The notes: generated by a model from the letters alone, not told the origin. A stretch of 53,969 nucleotides of DNA from an uncultured Agathobacter sp. (GCA_934307695.1 CAKRCS010000013.1:1-53969), one strand, 5' to 3'. Shown: positions 8,391 through 17,825, counted from the stretch's first letter. Numbers and translations: made by a program.

Positions 8391-8433
8391 TTTAAACATA
8401 GATCGTCCAGCGGCGATATGAGGAGGAAAATTC

Positions 8434-9369
8434 ATGAGCTACGCAGATCAGGTATTTGTATGCATGTGCAGAGATATTTTAGAGGAAGGAACCAGCACGG
8501 AGGGAGAAAAGGTCCGCCCGCACTGGGAGGATGGCACAAGTGCCTACACGATCAAGCGCTTCGGAGTGGTCAACCGCTATGACCTGTCAAAGGAGTTTCC
8601 TGCAATCACGCTGCGCAAGACCTACATCAAATCTGCCACCGAGGAGATGCTTTGGATCTATCAGCGAAAGTCCAACAATATCCATAATCTGCAAAGCTCG
8701 GTATGGGATGAATGGGCGGACGAGAACGGTTCGATCGGTAAGGCTTACGGCTACCAGATCGGATCGGCGTATATCCATCACACATCCGACGAGGCGGACG
8801 AATCACTAAAAGAGAAATATCCGTCCATCCGCTTTACGGAGAATGTGAGCGGACGCGGGAAAAAATATAATGTCTGGCTGGATCAGATGGATGCGGTCAT
8901 CTGGGATCTGCGCAATACACCGTTTAGCAGAAGAATCATCACGACTACATGGAATGTGGCAGAGCTGCATGAGATGAACCTGCAGCCATGTGCGTACAGC
9001 ATGACCTACAATGTAACCCAGAAGAAGGGTGATGACAAGCTGACGCTCAATGCTGTTTTGAACCAGCGTTCCCAGGACGTGCTTGCGGCAAACAACTGGA
9101 ATGTCTGCCAGTATGCGGTGCTTTTGCACATGGTCGCACAGGTGTGTGACATGAAGGTTGGGGAGCTGGTACATGTGATCGCGGACGCGCATATTTACGA
9201 CCGCCATGTTCCGATCGTGGAGGAGCTGATCCAAAGAGAACAGCACCCGGCACCAAAGTTCTGGCTCAATCCGGAGATAAAGGATTTCTACAAATTTACG
9301 AAGGACGACATCAAGATCTCGGACTACGAGACCGGGGAGCAGATCAAGGATATTCCGATCGCAATTTAA
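8434..9369 (+). CDS. thyA: thymidylate synthase
   Basis: A 311-residue ThyA. It methylates dUMP to dTMP with methylenetetrahydrofolate, yielding dihydrofolate that the adjacent DHFR recycles. The start follows GAGGAGGAAA. The active-site cysteine lies in LQPCAYSMTYNV. The phosphate-binding RSQD and the conserved NVCQYAVLLHM follow, and DAHIYDRHV near the C-terminus matches the nucleotide-binding segment. The protein is somewhat longer than E. coli ThyA (264), mainly through insertions before the active site, as in other Firmicutes. The pairing with folA 80 bases downstream is a classical operon. Confidence 0.97.
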   Translation: MSYADQVFVCMCRDILEEGTSTEGEKVRPHWEDGTSAYTIKRFGVVNRYDLSKEFPAITLRKTYIKSATEEMLWIYQRKSNNIHNLQSSVWDEWADENGSIGKAYGYQIGSAYIHHTSDEADESLKEKYPSIRFTENVSGRGKKYNVWLDQMDAVIWDLRNTPFSRRIITTTWNVAELHEMNLQPCAYSMTYNVTQKKGDDKLTLNAVLNQRSQDVLAANNWNVCQYAVLLHMVAQVCDMKVGELVHVIADAHIYDRHVPIVEELIQREQHPAPKFWLNPEIKDFYKFTKDDIKISDYETGEQIKDIPIAI

Positions 9370-9449
9370 AGGGCAAAGCCGGCGGGGAATGCCGTGGCAT
9401 GAAATGAAAAAATACAGCAACAGAAACTAACAAGAGAGAGGCTTATACT

Positions 9450-9941
9450 ATGAACTTAATCGCAGCAGTGGATGAGAACTGGGCAATCGGAAAAAACAAC
9501 GAATTGCTGGTAAGGATTCCGATGGATCAGAAGTTTTTCCGGGAGACTACGACGGGAAAGGTTGTGGTAATGGGACGAAAGACGTTAGAGAGCTTTCCGA
9601 ACGGTCTGCCGCTTAAGAACCGGACGAACATCGTATTGACACACAACCCGAATTACAAGGTAAAAGATGCGATTGTGGTGCATTCTTTAGATGAACTGCA
9701 TGACGAATTGAAAAAATATAACAGCGAAGATATCTATGTGATCGGTGGAGAAAAGATCTACGCACAGCTTTTGGATGAGTGTGATGTCGCACATATCACG
9801 AAGATCAATTACTCTTATGATGCGGATGCGTATTTCCCGAACCTCGATGAGAAGCCGGAGTGGGTGATCACCGGGGACAGCGAGGAGCAGACGTATTTTG
9901 ACCTTGAATTTTTCTTTTACCGGTACGAGCGGAAGAAGTAA
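9450..9941 (+). CDS. folA: dihydrofolate reductase
   Basis: A 163-residue DHFR that reduces dihydrofolate to tetrahydrofolate with NADPH. The N-terminus MNLIAAVDENWAIGKNNELL is typical. VVMGRKTLESFP contains the NADPH-binding loop, and YVIGGEKIYAQLL is the conserved GG motif. The usual acidic substrate-binding residue lies in the MDQKFFRETT helix. It follows thyA and its stop overlaps the start of the AEC transporter gene by one base, so the three are very probably co-transcribed. Confidence 0.97.
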   Translation: MNLIAAVDENWAIGKNNELLVRIPMDQKFFRETTTGKVVVMGRKTLESFPNGLPLKNRTNIVLTHNPNYKVKDAIVVHSLDELHDELKKYNSEDIYVIGGEKIYAQLLDECDVAHITKINYSYDADAYFPNLDEKPEWVITGDSEEQTYFDLEFFFYRYERKK

Positions 9942-10894
9942 TGAGCAACTTTTTATTTAGCCTGAACGTCACGATGCCGATATTTCTTGTCATGGTCATC
10001 GGATGGTTTTTAAGGCAAATGGGAATGCTGGACGAACATTTTGTCGATGTGTCCAACAAGTTTAATTTCAAAGTGACACTTCCCTTTATGGTATTTCGGG
10101 ATCTGTCCTCGGTTGATATACGGGCGGAGTTTGATGTGCGCTTTGTGCTGTTTTGTGCGATCGCGACCAGTATCTGCTTCTGGGTAATCTGGGGTGCGGC
10201 CAGACTCTTTTTGAAGGATAAGAGTCTTCGCGGAGCCTTCGTGCAGGCATCCTTCCGCAGCAGCGCGGCGGTCATGGGACTGGCGTTTATCAACAATATC
10301 TATGGCGTGTCTGCGATGGGACCGATGATGATCATCGGTGCGGTGCCGCTGTACAATATTTATTCCGTGCTGGTGCTTACGTTTGAGGGTGAGCAGGAGA
10401 CAGAAGGAAAGCGGGATACCACCAAGCTTAAGGCGGCGTGTGTCAATATCATAAAGAATCCGATCATTATCTCTATTGTGCTTGGCGTTATTGTGGCGCT
10501 GATTGGCATTGATTTCCCGACGATCGTGGATAAGACGGTCAACTCGGTTGCACAGCTTGCAACACCGCTTGCGCTGATCGGACTGGGTGCCGGCTTTGAG
10601 GGCAGAAAAGCACTTGCAAAGATCCGCCCGACCTTGTGGGCATGTATGGTCAAGCTGGTCATACAGCCGCTTATCTTTCTTCCGGCGGCGGTCGCACTGG
10701 GCTTTCGCGGAGAGAAGATCATCGCGATACTGATCATGCTTGCAGCCCCGGCAACACCGAGCTGCTACATAATGGCTAAGAATATGAAAAATGATGGTGT
10801 GCTGACTGCCAGCATTATCGTAATGACAACTTTACTTGCAGCATTTACACTGACGGGCTGGATCTTCCTTTTGCGGTCATTCGGACTGATCTAA
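9941..10894 (+). CDS. AEC-family transporter (auxin efflux carrier-like permease)
   Basis: A 317-residue membrane protein with about ten hydrophobic segments in two halves, as in the AEC/BASS-like fold. The start ATG shares one base with the folA stop. Conserved family features include a broken helix with NKFNFKVTLPFMVFRDL in the first half and the proline/glycine-rich AAPATPSCYIMAKNM in the second. Members export or exchange organic acids and amino acids such as malate; the substrate here is unknown. The location between folA and ilvB gives no clear hint. Confidence 0.87.
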   Translation: MSNFLFSLNVTMPIFLVMVIGWFLRQMGMLDEHFVDVSNKFNFKVTLPFMVFRDLSSVDIRAEFDVRFVLFCAIATSICFWVIWGAARLFLKDKSLRGAFVQASFRSSAAVMGLAFINNIYGVSAMGPMMIIGAVPLYNIYSVLVLTFEGEQETEGKRDTTKLKAACVNIIKNPIIISIVLGVIVALIGIDFPTIVDKTVNSVAQLATPLALIGLGAGFEGRKALAKIRPTLWACMVKLVIQPLIFLPAAVALGFRGEKIIAILIMLAAPATPSCYIMAKNMKNDGVLTASIIVMTTLLAAFTLTGWIFLLRSFGLI

Positions 10895-10941
10895 GGGAGC
10901 ATCGGATGCCTTACAACTACGAATAGATCGAGGAAAACAGT

Positions 10942-12663
10942 ATGGATATCACAGGTAGAAAATTATTTGTAAAAGCGCTTCAGGAAGAGGGAGTAGACAC
11001 GATCTTCGGTTATCCGGGAGGTACGGTTACGGATCTTTTTGACGAGCTGTATAAGACGGAAAATATCGATCTTGTTCTGCCGCGGCATGAGCAGGGACTT
11101 ATCCATGAGGCGGAGGGCTATGCAAAGTCTACCGGGCGCGTGGGCGTGTGTCTGGTAACGAGCGGACCGGGTGCAACGAACATCATAACAGGTCTTGCCG
11201 ATGCGCATTATGACAATGTTCCGCTTGTCTGCTTTACGGGACAGGTTCCGTTATCCCTCATTGGAAATGATGCATTTCAGGAGGTAGATATTGTCGGGAT
11301 GACGCGCAGCGTCACAAAGTACGGTGTGACCGTCAGAAACCGCGCGGATCTTGGACGCATCATCAAGATGGCATTTTACATCGCGCAGACCGGAAAGCCG
11401 GGACCGGTGTTGATTGATATCCCGAAGGACATCCAGACCGCGTCCGGATCATCCGAGTATCCGCAAAAGGTGGATATCCGTGGCTATAAGATCAACGATA
11501 CGGTGCATGTCGGTCAGCTAAAGCGCGCATATAAGCTCTTAAAGAGCGCGAAGAAGCCGCTGATCCTAGCCGGTGGCGGCATCAATATCGCGCATGCGAA
11601 TGTCAATCTGCTGAAGTTTGCAGAGATTTTGGATGTACCGGTGGTTACTACGATCATGGGAAAAGGCGCGATACCGACAAAGCACGCTCTTTATATCGGC
11701 AACTGCGGAATGCACGGAAAATATGCAGCCAACAAGGCGGTCAGCGAATGTGACGTCCTTTTTTCAATCGGAACGAGGTTTAACGACCGTATTACCGGAG
11801 ACTTGAATGAATTTGCACCGAAGGCAAAGATCGTGCATATCGATGTGGATACCGCATCCATTTCCAGAAATGTCGTTGTAGATATTCCGGTTGTTGCGGA
11901 TGCGAATACAGCTCTGGAAAAGCTGCTTGAATGGGCGGAGCCGAAGAACACACAGAGCTGGCAGAACCAGATCAAGATATGGGAGAATGAGAATCCATTA
12001 GCCATGCGAAGAGACCGCGGACTGACACCGCAGATGATCATGGAGCATATCAACTCCAACTTCCCGAAGGCTGTCTATGTCACGGATGTAGGACAGCATC
12101 AGATGTGGGCAACGCAGTACCTTGAGCTGGACGAGGACAGCAAGCTATTGACCTCCGGCGGACTCGGAACGATGGGCTTCGGACTTCCGGCTGCAATCGG
12201 AGCCAAGATCGCAAATCCGGACAAGGATGTTATCTGCATCAGCGGGGATGGCGGATTACAGATGAACATTCAGGAGCTGGCAACTGCGGTAACGCAGGAG
12301 GCAGGCGTTATCATCTGCGTTCTGAACAATTATTACCTTGGCATGGTACGGCAGATGCAGCAGCTATTTTATGGGAAGCGCTACTCTGCAACCTGTCTTC
12401 GCAGAAGAAAGGGCTGCCCGGCAGAGTGCAAGGGACCGAACGAAGCCTGCCCGCCGTACACACCGGATTTTGTCAAGCTGGTGGAAAGCTATGGCGGTAC
12501 GGGAATCCGTGTGGAGAAGGAAGAAGATATCGATGCTGCTTTTACGGAGGCAAGAAAGCACAAGGATACGCCAACGCTTATTGAGTTTATGATCGCAACG
12601 GACGAGATTGTTCTTCCGATGGTAAAGAGCGGTAATCCGATGAGTGAAATGATTTTGAAGTAG
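10942..12663 (+). CDS. ilvB: acetolactate synthase large subunit, with four-cysteine insertion
   Basis: A 573-residue ThDP-dependent catalytic subunit making acetolactate or acetohydroxybutyrate for branched-chain amino acids. The N-terminal ThDP glutamate lies in PRHEQGLIHEAEGYA and the FAD-binding region in the middle third. The C-terminal ThDP/Mg motif is SGDGGLQMNIQELA followed by NNYYLGMVRQ. An unusual short insertion follows FYGKRYSAT: cysteines at residues 485, 492, 496 and 503 (C-x6-C-x3-C-x6-C) with several arginines and prolines, next to the substrate channel. The regulatory subunit gene ilvN follows 11 bases downstream. Confidence 0.96.
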   Translation: MDITGRKLFVKALQEEGVDTIFGYPGGTVTDLFDELYKTENIDLVLPRHEQGLIHEAEGYAKSTGRVGVCLVTSGPGATNIITGLADAHYDNVPLVCFTGQVPLSLIGNDAFQEVDIVGMTRSVTKYGVTVRNRADLGRIIKMAFYIAQTGKPGPVLIDIPKDIQTASGSSEYPQKVDIRGYKINDTVHVGQLKRAYKLLKSAKKPLILAGGGINIAHANVNLLKFAEILDVPVVTTIMGKGAIPTKHALYIGNCGMHGKYAANKAVSECDVLFSIGTRFNDRITGDLNEFAPKAKIVHIDVDTASISRNVVVDIPVVADANTALEKLLEWAEPKNTQSWQNQIKIWENENPLAMRRDRGLTPQMIMEHINSNFPKAVYVTDVGQHQMWATQYLELDEDSKLLTSGGLGTMGFGLPAAIGAKIANPDKDVICISGDGGLQMNIQELATAVTQEAGVIICVLNNYYLGMVRQMQQLFYGKRYSATCLRRRKGCPAECKGPNEACPPYTPDFVKLVESYGGTGIRVEKEEDIDAAFTEARKHKDTPTLIEFMIATDEIVLPMVKSGNPMSEMILK

Positions 12664-12674
12664 GAGGTGGGAAC

Positions 12675-13184
12675 ATGTCTGATATGAAAAGCCGCTGGAT
12701 AGCGTTGTATGTAGAAAATGAAGTCGGTGTTCTTGCAAAGGTTTCCGGTCTTTTTTCCGGGAAGTCCTACAATCTGCAGTCACTGACGGTTGGCACGACG
12801 GAGGACGAGACGGTCTCCCGTATGACCATCTGCGTAAAGAGTGATGATATTACGTTTGAGCAGATCAAGAAGCAGCTCAACCGCATGGTGGAGGTCATCA
12901 AGGTCATTGACCTTACGGATGTTCCACTTCACATGAAGGAGATCCTGTACGCGAAGGTGGAGCGGATCGATAAGGATGAGATCGCGCAGGTATTCCAGAT
13001 CGCGCAGGTGTTCCGCATCGATGTGGTTGATATTGGCGAGAATGCGGTTATTCTGGAGAGCAAGCTGACGGAGCACCGCAACAATGAACTGATCGCGCTG
13101 CTTAAGGCAAAGTTTAAGAACAAGATCTCAATCGTGCGAGGCGGTGCGGTGGCGATAGAGTCCATAAGCACCGGATGCAGATAA
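12675..13184 (+). CDS. ilvN: acetolactate synthase small (regulatory) subunit
   Basis: A 169-residue ACT-domain protein that activates IlvB and usually confers valine feedback inhibition. The start follows TAGGAGGTGG. The N-terminal ACT domain shows LYVENEVGVLAKVSGLFSGK and YNLQSLTVG, typical of the family. The C-terminal domain begins around LHMKEILYAKV, and DIGENAVILE and ALLKAKFKNK end it. The stretch DEIAQVFQIAQVFRID carries a small internal repeat (IAQVF twice). The terminator at 13205-13263 closes the ilvBN unit. Confidence 0.95.
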   Translation: MSDMKSRWIALYVENEVGVLAKVSGLFSGKSYNLQSLTVGTTEDETVSRMTICVKSDDITFEQIKKQLNRMVEVIKVIDLTDVPLHMKEILYAKVERIDKDEIAQVFQIAQVFRIDVVDIGENAVILESKLTEHRNNELIALLKAKFKNKISIVRGGAVAIESISTGCR

Positions 13185-13204
13185 GGCGCGTGCCATGATA
13201 TAAG

Positions 13205-13263
13205 AAAAGACGTCAATGGAGCAGATTCCACAAGGGAAATGGTGTTCCGGAGACGTCTTTTTT
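13205..13263 (+). terminator. terminator after ilvBN
   Basis: AAAAGACGTC (13205-13214) pairs with GACGTCTTTT, followed by more T residues. The 37-base apical region can fold further. Confidence 0.8.
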
Positions 13264-13309
13264 GTGTTATAGGAAACTTTGTCCTCTCATAGGAAAATTC
13301 TTTTACAAA

Positions 13310-13816
13310 TTATCTTGCCAGTACATCTAAAATCTCTCCGACATACATGGTGTGCATATCGTGATCACTGTACCATTTTCCGTTGATCTCGGAATCGATA
13401 AAGCTGTCCTCGGTGATCGGGACCGTAGCCATTTTACGGCAGAGCAGTACCAGCTTCGATTCATCCGGGTAAACCACTCCGTCAGAAAAAGCAGGGGTCA
13501 GACCGGCATCGTTCCACTTGTCGGTTCCTCGCCCGCTGTGACCGCCGCAGTATTTGAGAGCATCGTGGTGCTCCTCATCGAGAAAGGCGAGCGAGAAGGT
13601 ATCTCCCTGATCAATAAATTCCTTGGTATAGCGTGAATCACGGATAAAGATGTAAGCGACATTTTTGCCCCACAGGACACCGACACCACCCCAGCTTACG
13701 GTCATGGTATTGCTCTTTTCCGGAGTGCCGGCGCTTACCAATGCCCAGTCTTTGCTTAAGCTGGTAAATGGGTTAAACGTAAGGGCTTCGATTGGCTGAT
13801 GTGTAAATGTATGCAT
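13310..13816 (-). CDS. flavin reductase-like protein (FMN-binding split barrel)
   Basis: A 168-residue protein with AGGAG seven bases before the start on the minus strand. It resembles the flavin_reduct family: NTMTVSWGGVGVLWGKNVAYIFIR covers the FMN phosphate and isoalloxazine strands (kept here in two parts, NTMTVSWGGVG and VLWGKNVAYIFIR), followed by SRYTKEFI and FSLAFLDEEHH. The C-terminal half has the expected beta strands ending in HTMYVGEILDVL. Such proteins bind FMN and transfer electrons from NAD(P)H or act as small oxidoreductases. Partner unknown; the gene stands alone, divergent from the next. Confidence 0.85.
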   Translation of the reverse strand: MHTFTHQPIEALTFNPFTSLSKDWALVSAGTPEKSNTMTVSWGGVGVLWGKNVAYIFIRDSRYTKEFIDQGDTFSLAFLDEEHHDALKYCGGHSGRGTDKWNDAGLTPAFSDGVVYPDESKLVLLCRKMATVPITEDSFIDSEINGKWYSDHDMHTMYVGEILDVLAR

Positions 13817-13884
13817 AAAAATGCTCCTTTCTTTGAAACTCTTGGTTCGTTATCATATTATACACCTTTTGGAAAGGTGGTGCA

Positions 13885-13890
13885 TATACT
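13885..13890 (+). promoter_or_regulatory. possible -10 element upstream of the SpoIID-like gene
   Basis: TATACT lies 28 bases before the start at 13918, just after a small hairpin (CACCTTTTGGAAAGGTG). No good -35 at 17 bases is seen, so a non-housekeeping sigma factor is possible. Confidence 0.3.
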
Positions 13891-13917
13891 TTAACGAGGG
13901 AACATAAAGGGTATTTT

Positions 13918-15183
13918 ATGAAAAATTTGAGATATTTACAGGAAGATGCCATTGATCAGGGAACATTGCGCATCCGTGTAAATGGCAGATCGGAGGGAAA
14001 TCCGGTCGAGGATGCGCGCATTTCCATTGGCTATACCGGTGATCCGTCGCAGCCGATCGAGGAGGTGATGACCGATGCATCAGGAAACACAGATACGCTT
14101 ACACTTAATGCTCCGCCGGTCGAATACTCCATGGAACCGGGGGAGACACAGCCGTATGCCGAGTATACCATTACAGTGTCCGCGCCGGGGTACCGTTCCA
14201 TCAATATTTCCGGTATTGAAGTCATGTCGGGGCAGTTGTCCATCCAGAAGGTGGAACTCGAGGCGGAGGATGCCGCGGGCAATGAGAAAGCCAATATTGC
14301 CATTCCGGATCATACCCTGTGGGGGAATTTTCCTCCCAAAATTCCGGAGGATGAGATAAAAACGGTTGCGGAGACGGGAGAGATCGTACTTAGCCGGGTG
14401 GTAATCCCGGAGTATGTGGTTGTGCATGCCGGCGGTCCGAATGACAACACCGCACCAAACTATTATGTGCGATACCGCGACTACATCAAAAATGTCGCGT
14501 CCAGTGAGATCTACGCGACCTGGCCGGATGCAACTATCCGTGCGAACGTGCTTGCCATTATGTCATTTACACTTAACCGGGTGTACACGGAGTGGTATCG
14601 GGGCAAAGGCAAAAATTTTACGATCACGAATTCTACCGCTTACGATCACGCCTTCACTTATGGAAGAAATATATTCCAGAGCATCTCAAATGTCGTAGAT
14701 GAGATGTTTGAGAACTATCTGTCCCGCCCGAATGTGCGGCAGCCGATCCTGACGCAGTATTGTGACGGACAGAAGGTATCATGCCCGAACTGGATGACGC
14801 AGTGGGGATCAAAATACCTCGGCGATCAAGGCTATTCCGCGATCGAGATTCTGCGCTACTATTATGGAAGCGACATGTATATCAATGTGGCGGAGGAGAT
14901 CTCCGGTATTCCGGCATCCTGGCCGGGCTATAACCTGACGGTCGGATCAACGGGAGCAAAGGTGCGCCAGATGCAGGAGCAGCTTGCCCGGATTTCCAAG
15001 AGTTATCCGGCAATCCCGACAATCCGTGCAGATGGTATCTACGGCAACAGAACCAAAGAAGCTGTCGAAGCTTTTCAAAGAGTGTTTGGACTTCCGGTGA
15101 CAGGCGTGGTAGACTATAAGACATGGTATGAAATTTCCGCGATCTATGTGGCGGTAACACGCATTGCGGAATTGAACCAGTAG
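13918..15183 (+). CDS. SpoIID-like / peptidoglycan-binding protein of clostridial type
   Basis: A 421-residue protein without a signal peptide. The N-terminal ~110 residues form a beta-rich carboxypeptidase-regulatory-like domain (GTLRIRVNGRSEGNPVEDAR ... APGYRSINISGIEV). The middle (about 160-320) resembles SpoIID/LytB-type domains: IRANVLAIMSFTLNRVYTEW, NSTAYDHAFTYGRNIF, ILTQYCDGQKVSCPNWMTQW and SAIEILRYYYG. The last ~75 residues are a PG_binding_1 domain (LTVGSTGAKVRQMQEQL, RADGIYGNRTKEAVEAFQ, GVVDYKTWYEI). Relatives are found widely in spore-forming Clostridia, so a role in spore cortex or coat processing is plausible but inferred. The lack of a signal peptide fits action inside the mother cell. 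Confidence 0.75.
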   Translation: MKNLRYLQEDAIDQGTLRIRVNGRSEGNPVEDARISIGYTGDPSQPIEEVMTDASGNTDTLTLNAPPVEYSMEPGETQPYAEYTITVSAPGYRSINISGIEVMSGQLSIQKVELEAEDAAGNEKANIAIPDHTLWGNFPPKIPEDEIKTVAETGEIVLSRVVIPEYVVVHAGGPNDNTAPNYYVRYRDYIKNVASSEIYATWPDATIRANVLAIMSFTLNRVYTEWYRGKGKNFTITNSTAYDHAFTYGRNIFQSISNVVDEMFENYLSRPNVRQPILTQYCDGQKVSCPNWMTQWGSKYLGDQGYSAIEILRYYYGSDMYINVAEEISGIPASWPGYNLTVGSTGAKVRQMQEQLARISKSYPAIPTIRADGIYGNRTKEAVEAFQRVFGLPVTGVVDYKTWYEISAIYVAVTRIAELNQ

Positions 15184-15258
15184 AGTACAAAGGGATAGAT
15201 CAGCGGTGTGCCGAAGCTGCAAAGGCAGTCAGGCGCGCCGCAACAGGAGGATAGATCT

Positions 15259-16041
15259 GTGAAAAACTATCGAATCACAGTGGAATATGACGGAACGAGA
15301 TACCGGGGATGGCAGGTACTCAAAAACAGTGATGCCACGATCCAGGGCAAATTGCAAAACGTGCTTGCCACGCTTGCGGGCTGCGAGATTGATGTGATCG
15401 GCTCCGGAAGGACGGATGCAGGGGTACATGCTATCGGGCAGGTGGCGAATTTTCATATACCGGAAGTGAAAAAGGAAGATGGGACAAGCTGCACCAGGGA
15501 GGATATCCGGGAGTATCTGAACCGTTATCTGCCGGAGGATATTGCGGTGACTGCGATCGACGAGGTGGACGAGCGTTTCCACAGCCGCTATCATGCCGAG
15601 GCAAAGACCTACCGCTACCGCATCCACACCAGCACGACTCCGAATGTGTTTGAGCGCAAATATGTATACACTTATCTGGATGCACCGCTTGACGTAGAGC
15701 GGATGAAAAAGGCAGCCGCGTATCTGGTCGGAACCTATGATTTCGCGTCCTTTTGTGGTAACCGGAAGATGAAAAAATCGACAGTCCGGACAATTTTTGC
15801 AATCGATATCCGATCCGATGAGCGGGAGATCGTGATCGACTATACCGGTGACGGATTTTTGCAAAACATGATCCGGATCATAACCGGGACGCTGATCGAG
15901 ATTGGAAGCGGACGGCTCGCACCGGAGGATATGGAGCAGATAAGAGACGCAAGGGATCGCGCAAGCGCCGGATATACAGCACCGCCACAGGGGCTGATGC
16001 TGATGGAGGTAACGTATGGAAAAATGGGTAGTTGTAAATAA
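15259..16041 (+). CDS. truA: tRNA pseudouridine(38-40) synthase
   Basis: A 260-residue TruA. The GTG at 15259, preceded by AGGAGGATAGATCT, is chosen over the ATG at 15208 because homologous sequence begins at KNYRITVEYDGTRYRGWQ. The catalytic aspartate lies in GSGRTDAGVHAIGQVANF. RYHAEAKTYRYRI and the C-terminal DGFLQNMIRIITG complete the family pattern. It isomerises uridines 38-40 in the anticodon arm. The last 26 bases overlap recJ. Confidence 0.95.
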   Translation: MKNYRITVEYDGTRYRGWQVLKNSDATIQGKLQNVLATLAGCEIDVIGSGRTDAGVHAIGQVANFHIPEVKKEDGTSCTREDIREYLNRYLPEDIAVTAIDEVDERFHSRYHAEAKTYRYRIHTSTTPNVFERKYVYTYLDAPLDVERMKKAAAYLVGTYDFASFCGNRKMKKSTVRTIFAIDIRSDEREIVIDYTGDGFLQNMIRIITGTLIEIGSGRLAPEDMEQIRDARDRASAGYTAPPQGLMLMEVTYGKMGSCK

Positions 16042-17773
16042 AGGGGCGGACTTTGCAGGAATCGGCAAACGGTTCGGCATTGATCCGGTCACGGCACGCG
16101 TGATACGCAACCGGGGGCTGACGGACGAAGCGGAGATTGAACGGTACTTAAATGGAACGCTTGGGGATCTTTGTAATCCGCACCTGCTAAAGGACGCCGA
16201 TCTGCTTGTGGATATTTTGCTGGAGAAAATCAAGGAGCACGCGCCGATCCGCATCATCGGGGACTACGATATCGACGGCGTGATGTCCTCCTATATTCTG
16301 GTGAAGGCGCTGCGGCGCGCCGGGGCAGAGGCGAGTGTGCGTATCCCTGACCGCATTGCGGATGGGTATGGTCTGAATGAGCATCTGATCACACAGGCGC
16401 GGGATGAGGGGATGGATACGATCCTGACCTGTGATAACGGAATTGCCGCGCTGGATGAGATCGCGCTTGCAAAATCGCTCGGAATGACGGTGCTTGTGAC
16501 CGACCACCATGAGATTCCGTTTACGGAGGAAAACGGGGTAAAAATTGAAAAGAAAAGTCTGGCGGATGCCATTGTAAATCCGCATCAGGCGGCGTGTACA
16601 TATCCAAACAAAAACCTGTGCGGAGCAGCAGTTGCGTGGAAGGTGGTCTGTATCCTTTTTGAACGCCTGCATATTGCAAAGGAGGAAGCGGAGAGCTTTC
16701 TGGAGCATGTTGCGTTTGCAACGGTGGGCGACATCATGAGCCTGACCGGGGAGAACCGCATACTGGTAAAGGAAGGCTTAAAGCGGATACACCACACCCA
16801 AAACATCGGGCTTCGTGCACTGATCGCGCAGTGTGGTCTGGAACCGGCGCAGATCGAGGCGTATCACTTTGGCTACGTTTTGGGACCGTGCATCAACGCG
16901 AGCGGCAGACTGGATACCGCCAAGCGGGCGTTGGAGCTTTTGCTTTCGGATTCGATGGATGCGGCGGTCGTGGCGGCAAATGAGCTGGTCAGCTTAAACG
17001 CGGAGCGCAAGGAACTGACGCTTGAGGGTGTGGAGCTGGCAAAGCGGCTGTATGAGGAAGAGGGCTATGAGAAGGACGCTGTGCTTGTGATGTATCTTCC
17101 AGAGGTTCACGAGAGCATCGCCGGGATCATCGCCGGAAGAATCCGGGAGACCTATTATAAGCCGACCTTTATCCTGACAAAGGGTGCGGAGGGAGTCAAA
17201 GGCTCCGGGCGCTCGACGGAATGCTATTCCATGTATGAGGAGCTTTGTAAGTGCGAGCAGCTGCTGACCAAGTTCGGAGGTCATCCGATGGCGGCGGGGC
17301 TGTCTTTACCGGAAGAAAATGTGGCATTGCTGCGGCAGCAGCTCAACGCAAATTGCAGCCTGACAAAGGAACAGCAGATTCCGAGAATACGGATCGATGT
17401 TCCGATGCCGGTGGATTATGTGAGCATGGATCTGATACGGGAGCTTCATATCTTAGAGCCTTTCGGGAAGGACAATGAGCAGCCTGTTTTTGCGGACAAG
17501 CATCTGCATGTTGTGCGGATGTGGCTGGTCGGGAAAAATCAAAATGTTCTCCGGCTGACCTTGCAGACGCAGCAGAGTAAGATAAATGCCATCTACTTTG
17601 GCGATATTAAGGCGTGGGAGCAATTTGTAAACGAGCGGTTCGGAAATGAACAGTTAAAAGCCGCTTATGCGGGGCGGGAGAACTGTATCGAGATTTCCGC
17701 GGTATACCGCCCGAAGATCAACGAGTTTCACGGACAGGAAAGTATTCAGTTTGAAATCCGAAACTATTGCTAA
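16016..17773 (+). CDS. recJ: single-strand-specific DNA exonuclease RecJ
   Basis: A 585-residue DHH-superfamily 5'-3' exonuclease for recombination and repair. Metal-binding motifs are visible: GDYDIDGVMSSYILVKA, TCDNGIAALDEI, VTDHHEI (the DHH triad) and the C-terminal DHHA1 segment SGRSTECYSMYEEL ... FGGHPMAAGLSL. The OB-like C-terminal region follows (about 450-585). The start overlaps truA by 26 bases and has GGAGG nine bases before it. Length matches the family. Confidence 0.95.
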   Translation: MEKWVVVNKGADFAGIGKRFGIDPVTARVIRNRGLTDEAEIERYLNGTLGDLCNPHLLKDADLLVDILLEKIKEHAPIRIIGDYDIDGVMSSYILVKALRRAGAEASVRIPDRIADGYGLNEHLITQARDEGMDTILTCDNGIAALDEIALAKSLGMTVLVTDHHEIPFTEENGVKIEKKSLADAIVNPHQAACTYPNKNLCGAAVAWKVVCILFERLHIAKEEAESFLEHVAFATVGDIMSLTGENRILVKEGLKRIHHTQNIGLRALIAQCGLEPAQIEAYHFGYVLGPCINASGRLDTAKRALELLLSDSMDAAVVAANELVSLNAERKELTLEGVELAKRLYEEEGYEKDAVLVMYLPEVHESIAGIIAGRIRETYYKPTFILTKGAEGVKGSGRSTECYSMYEELCKCEQLLTKFGGHPMAAGLSLPEENVALLRQQLNANCSLTKEQQIPRIRIDVPMPVDYVSMDLIRELHILEPFGKDNEQPVFADKHLHVVRMWLVGKNQNVLRLTLQTQQSKINAIYFGDIKAWEQFVNERFGNEQLKAAYAGRENCIEISAVYRPKINEFHGQESIQFEIRNYC

Positions 17774-17825
17774 AAACCGAAAATCATTGTAAAATCATAA
17801 TGTATGTGTTCGGGAGGCTTAACGA

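Noticed and set aside
8806..9420. 204-codon minus-strand frame opposite thyA
   Set aside because: thyA is complete and conserved on the plus strand; the antisense translation has no domain.
15229..16257. 342-codon minus-strand frame across truA and recJ
   Set aside because: It spans two conserved plus-strand genes and their overlap, and its translation is cysteine/histidine-rich shadow sequence.
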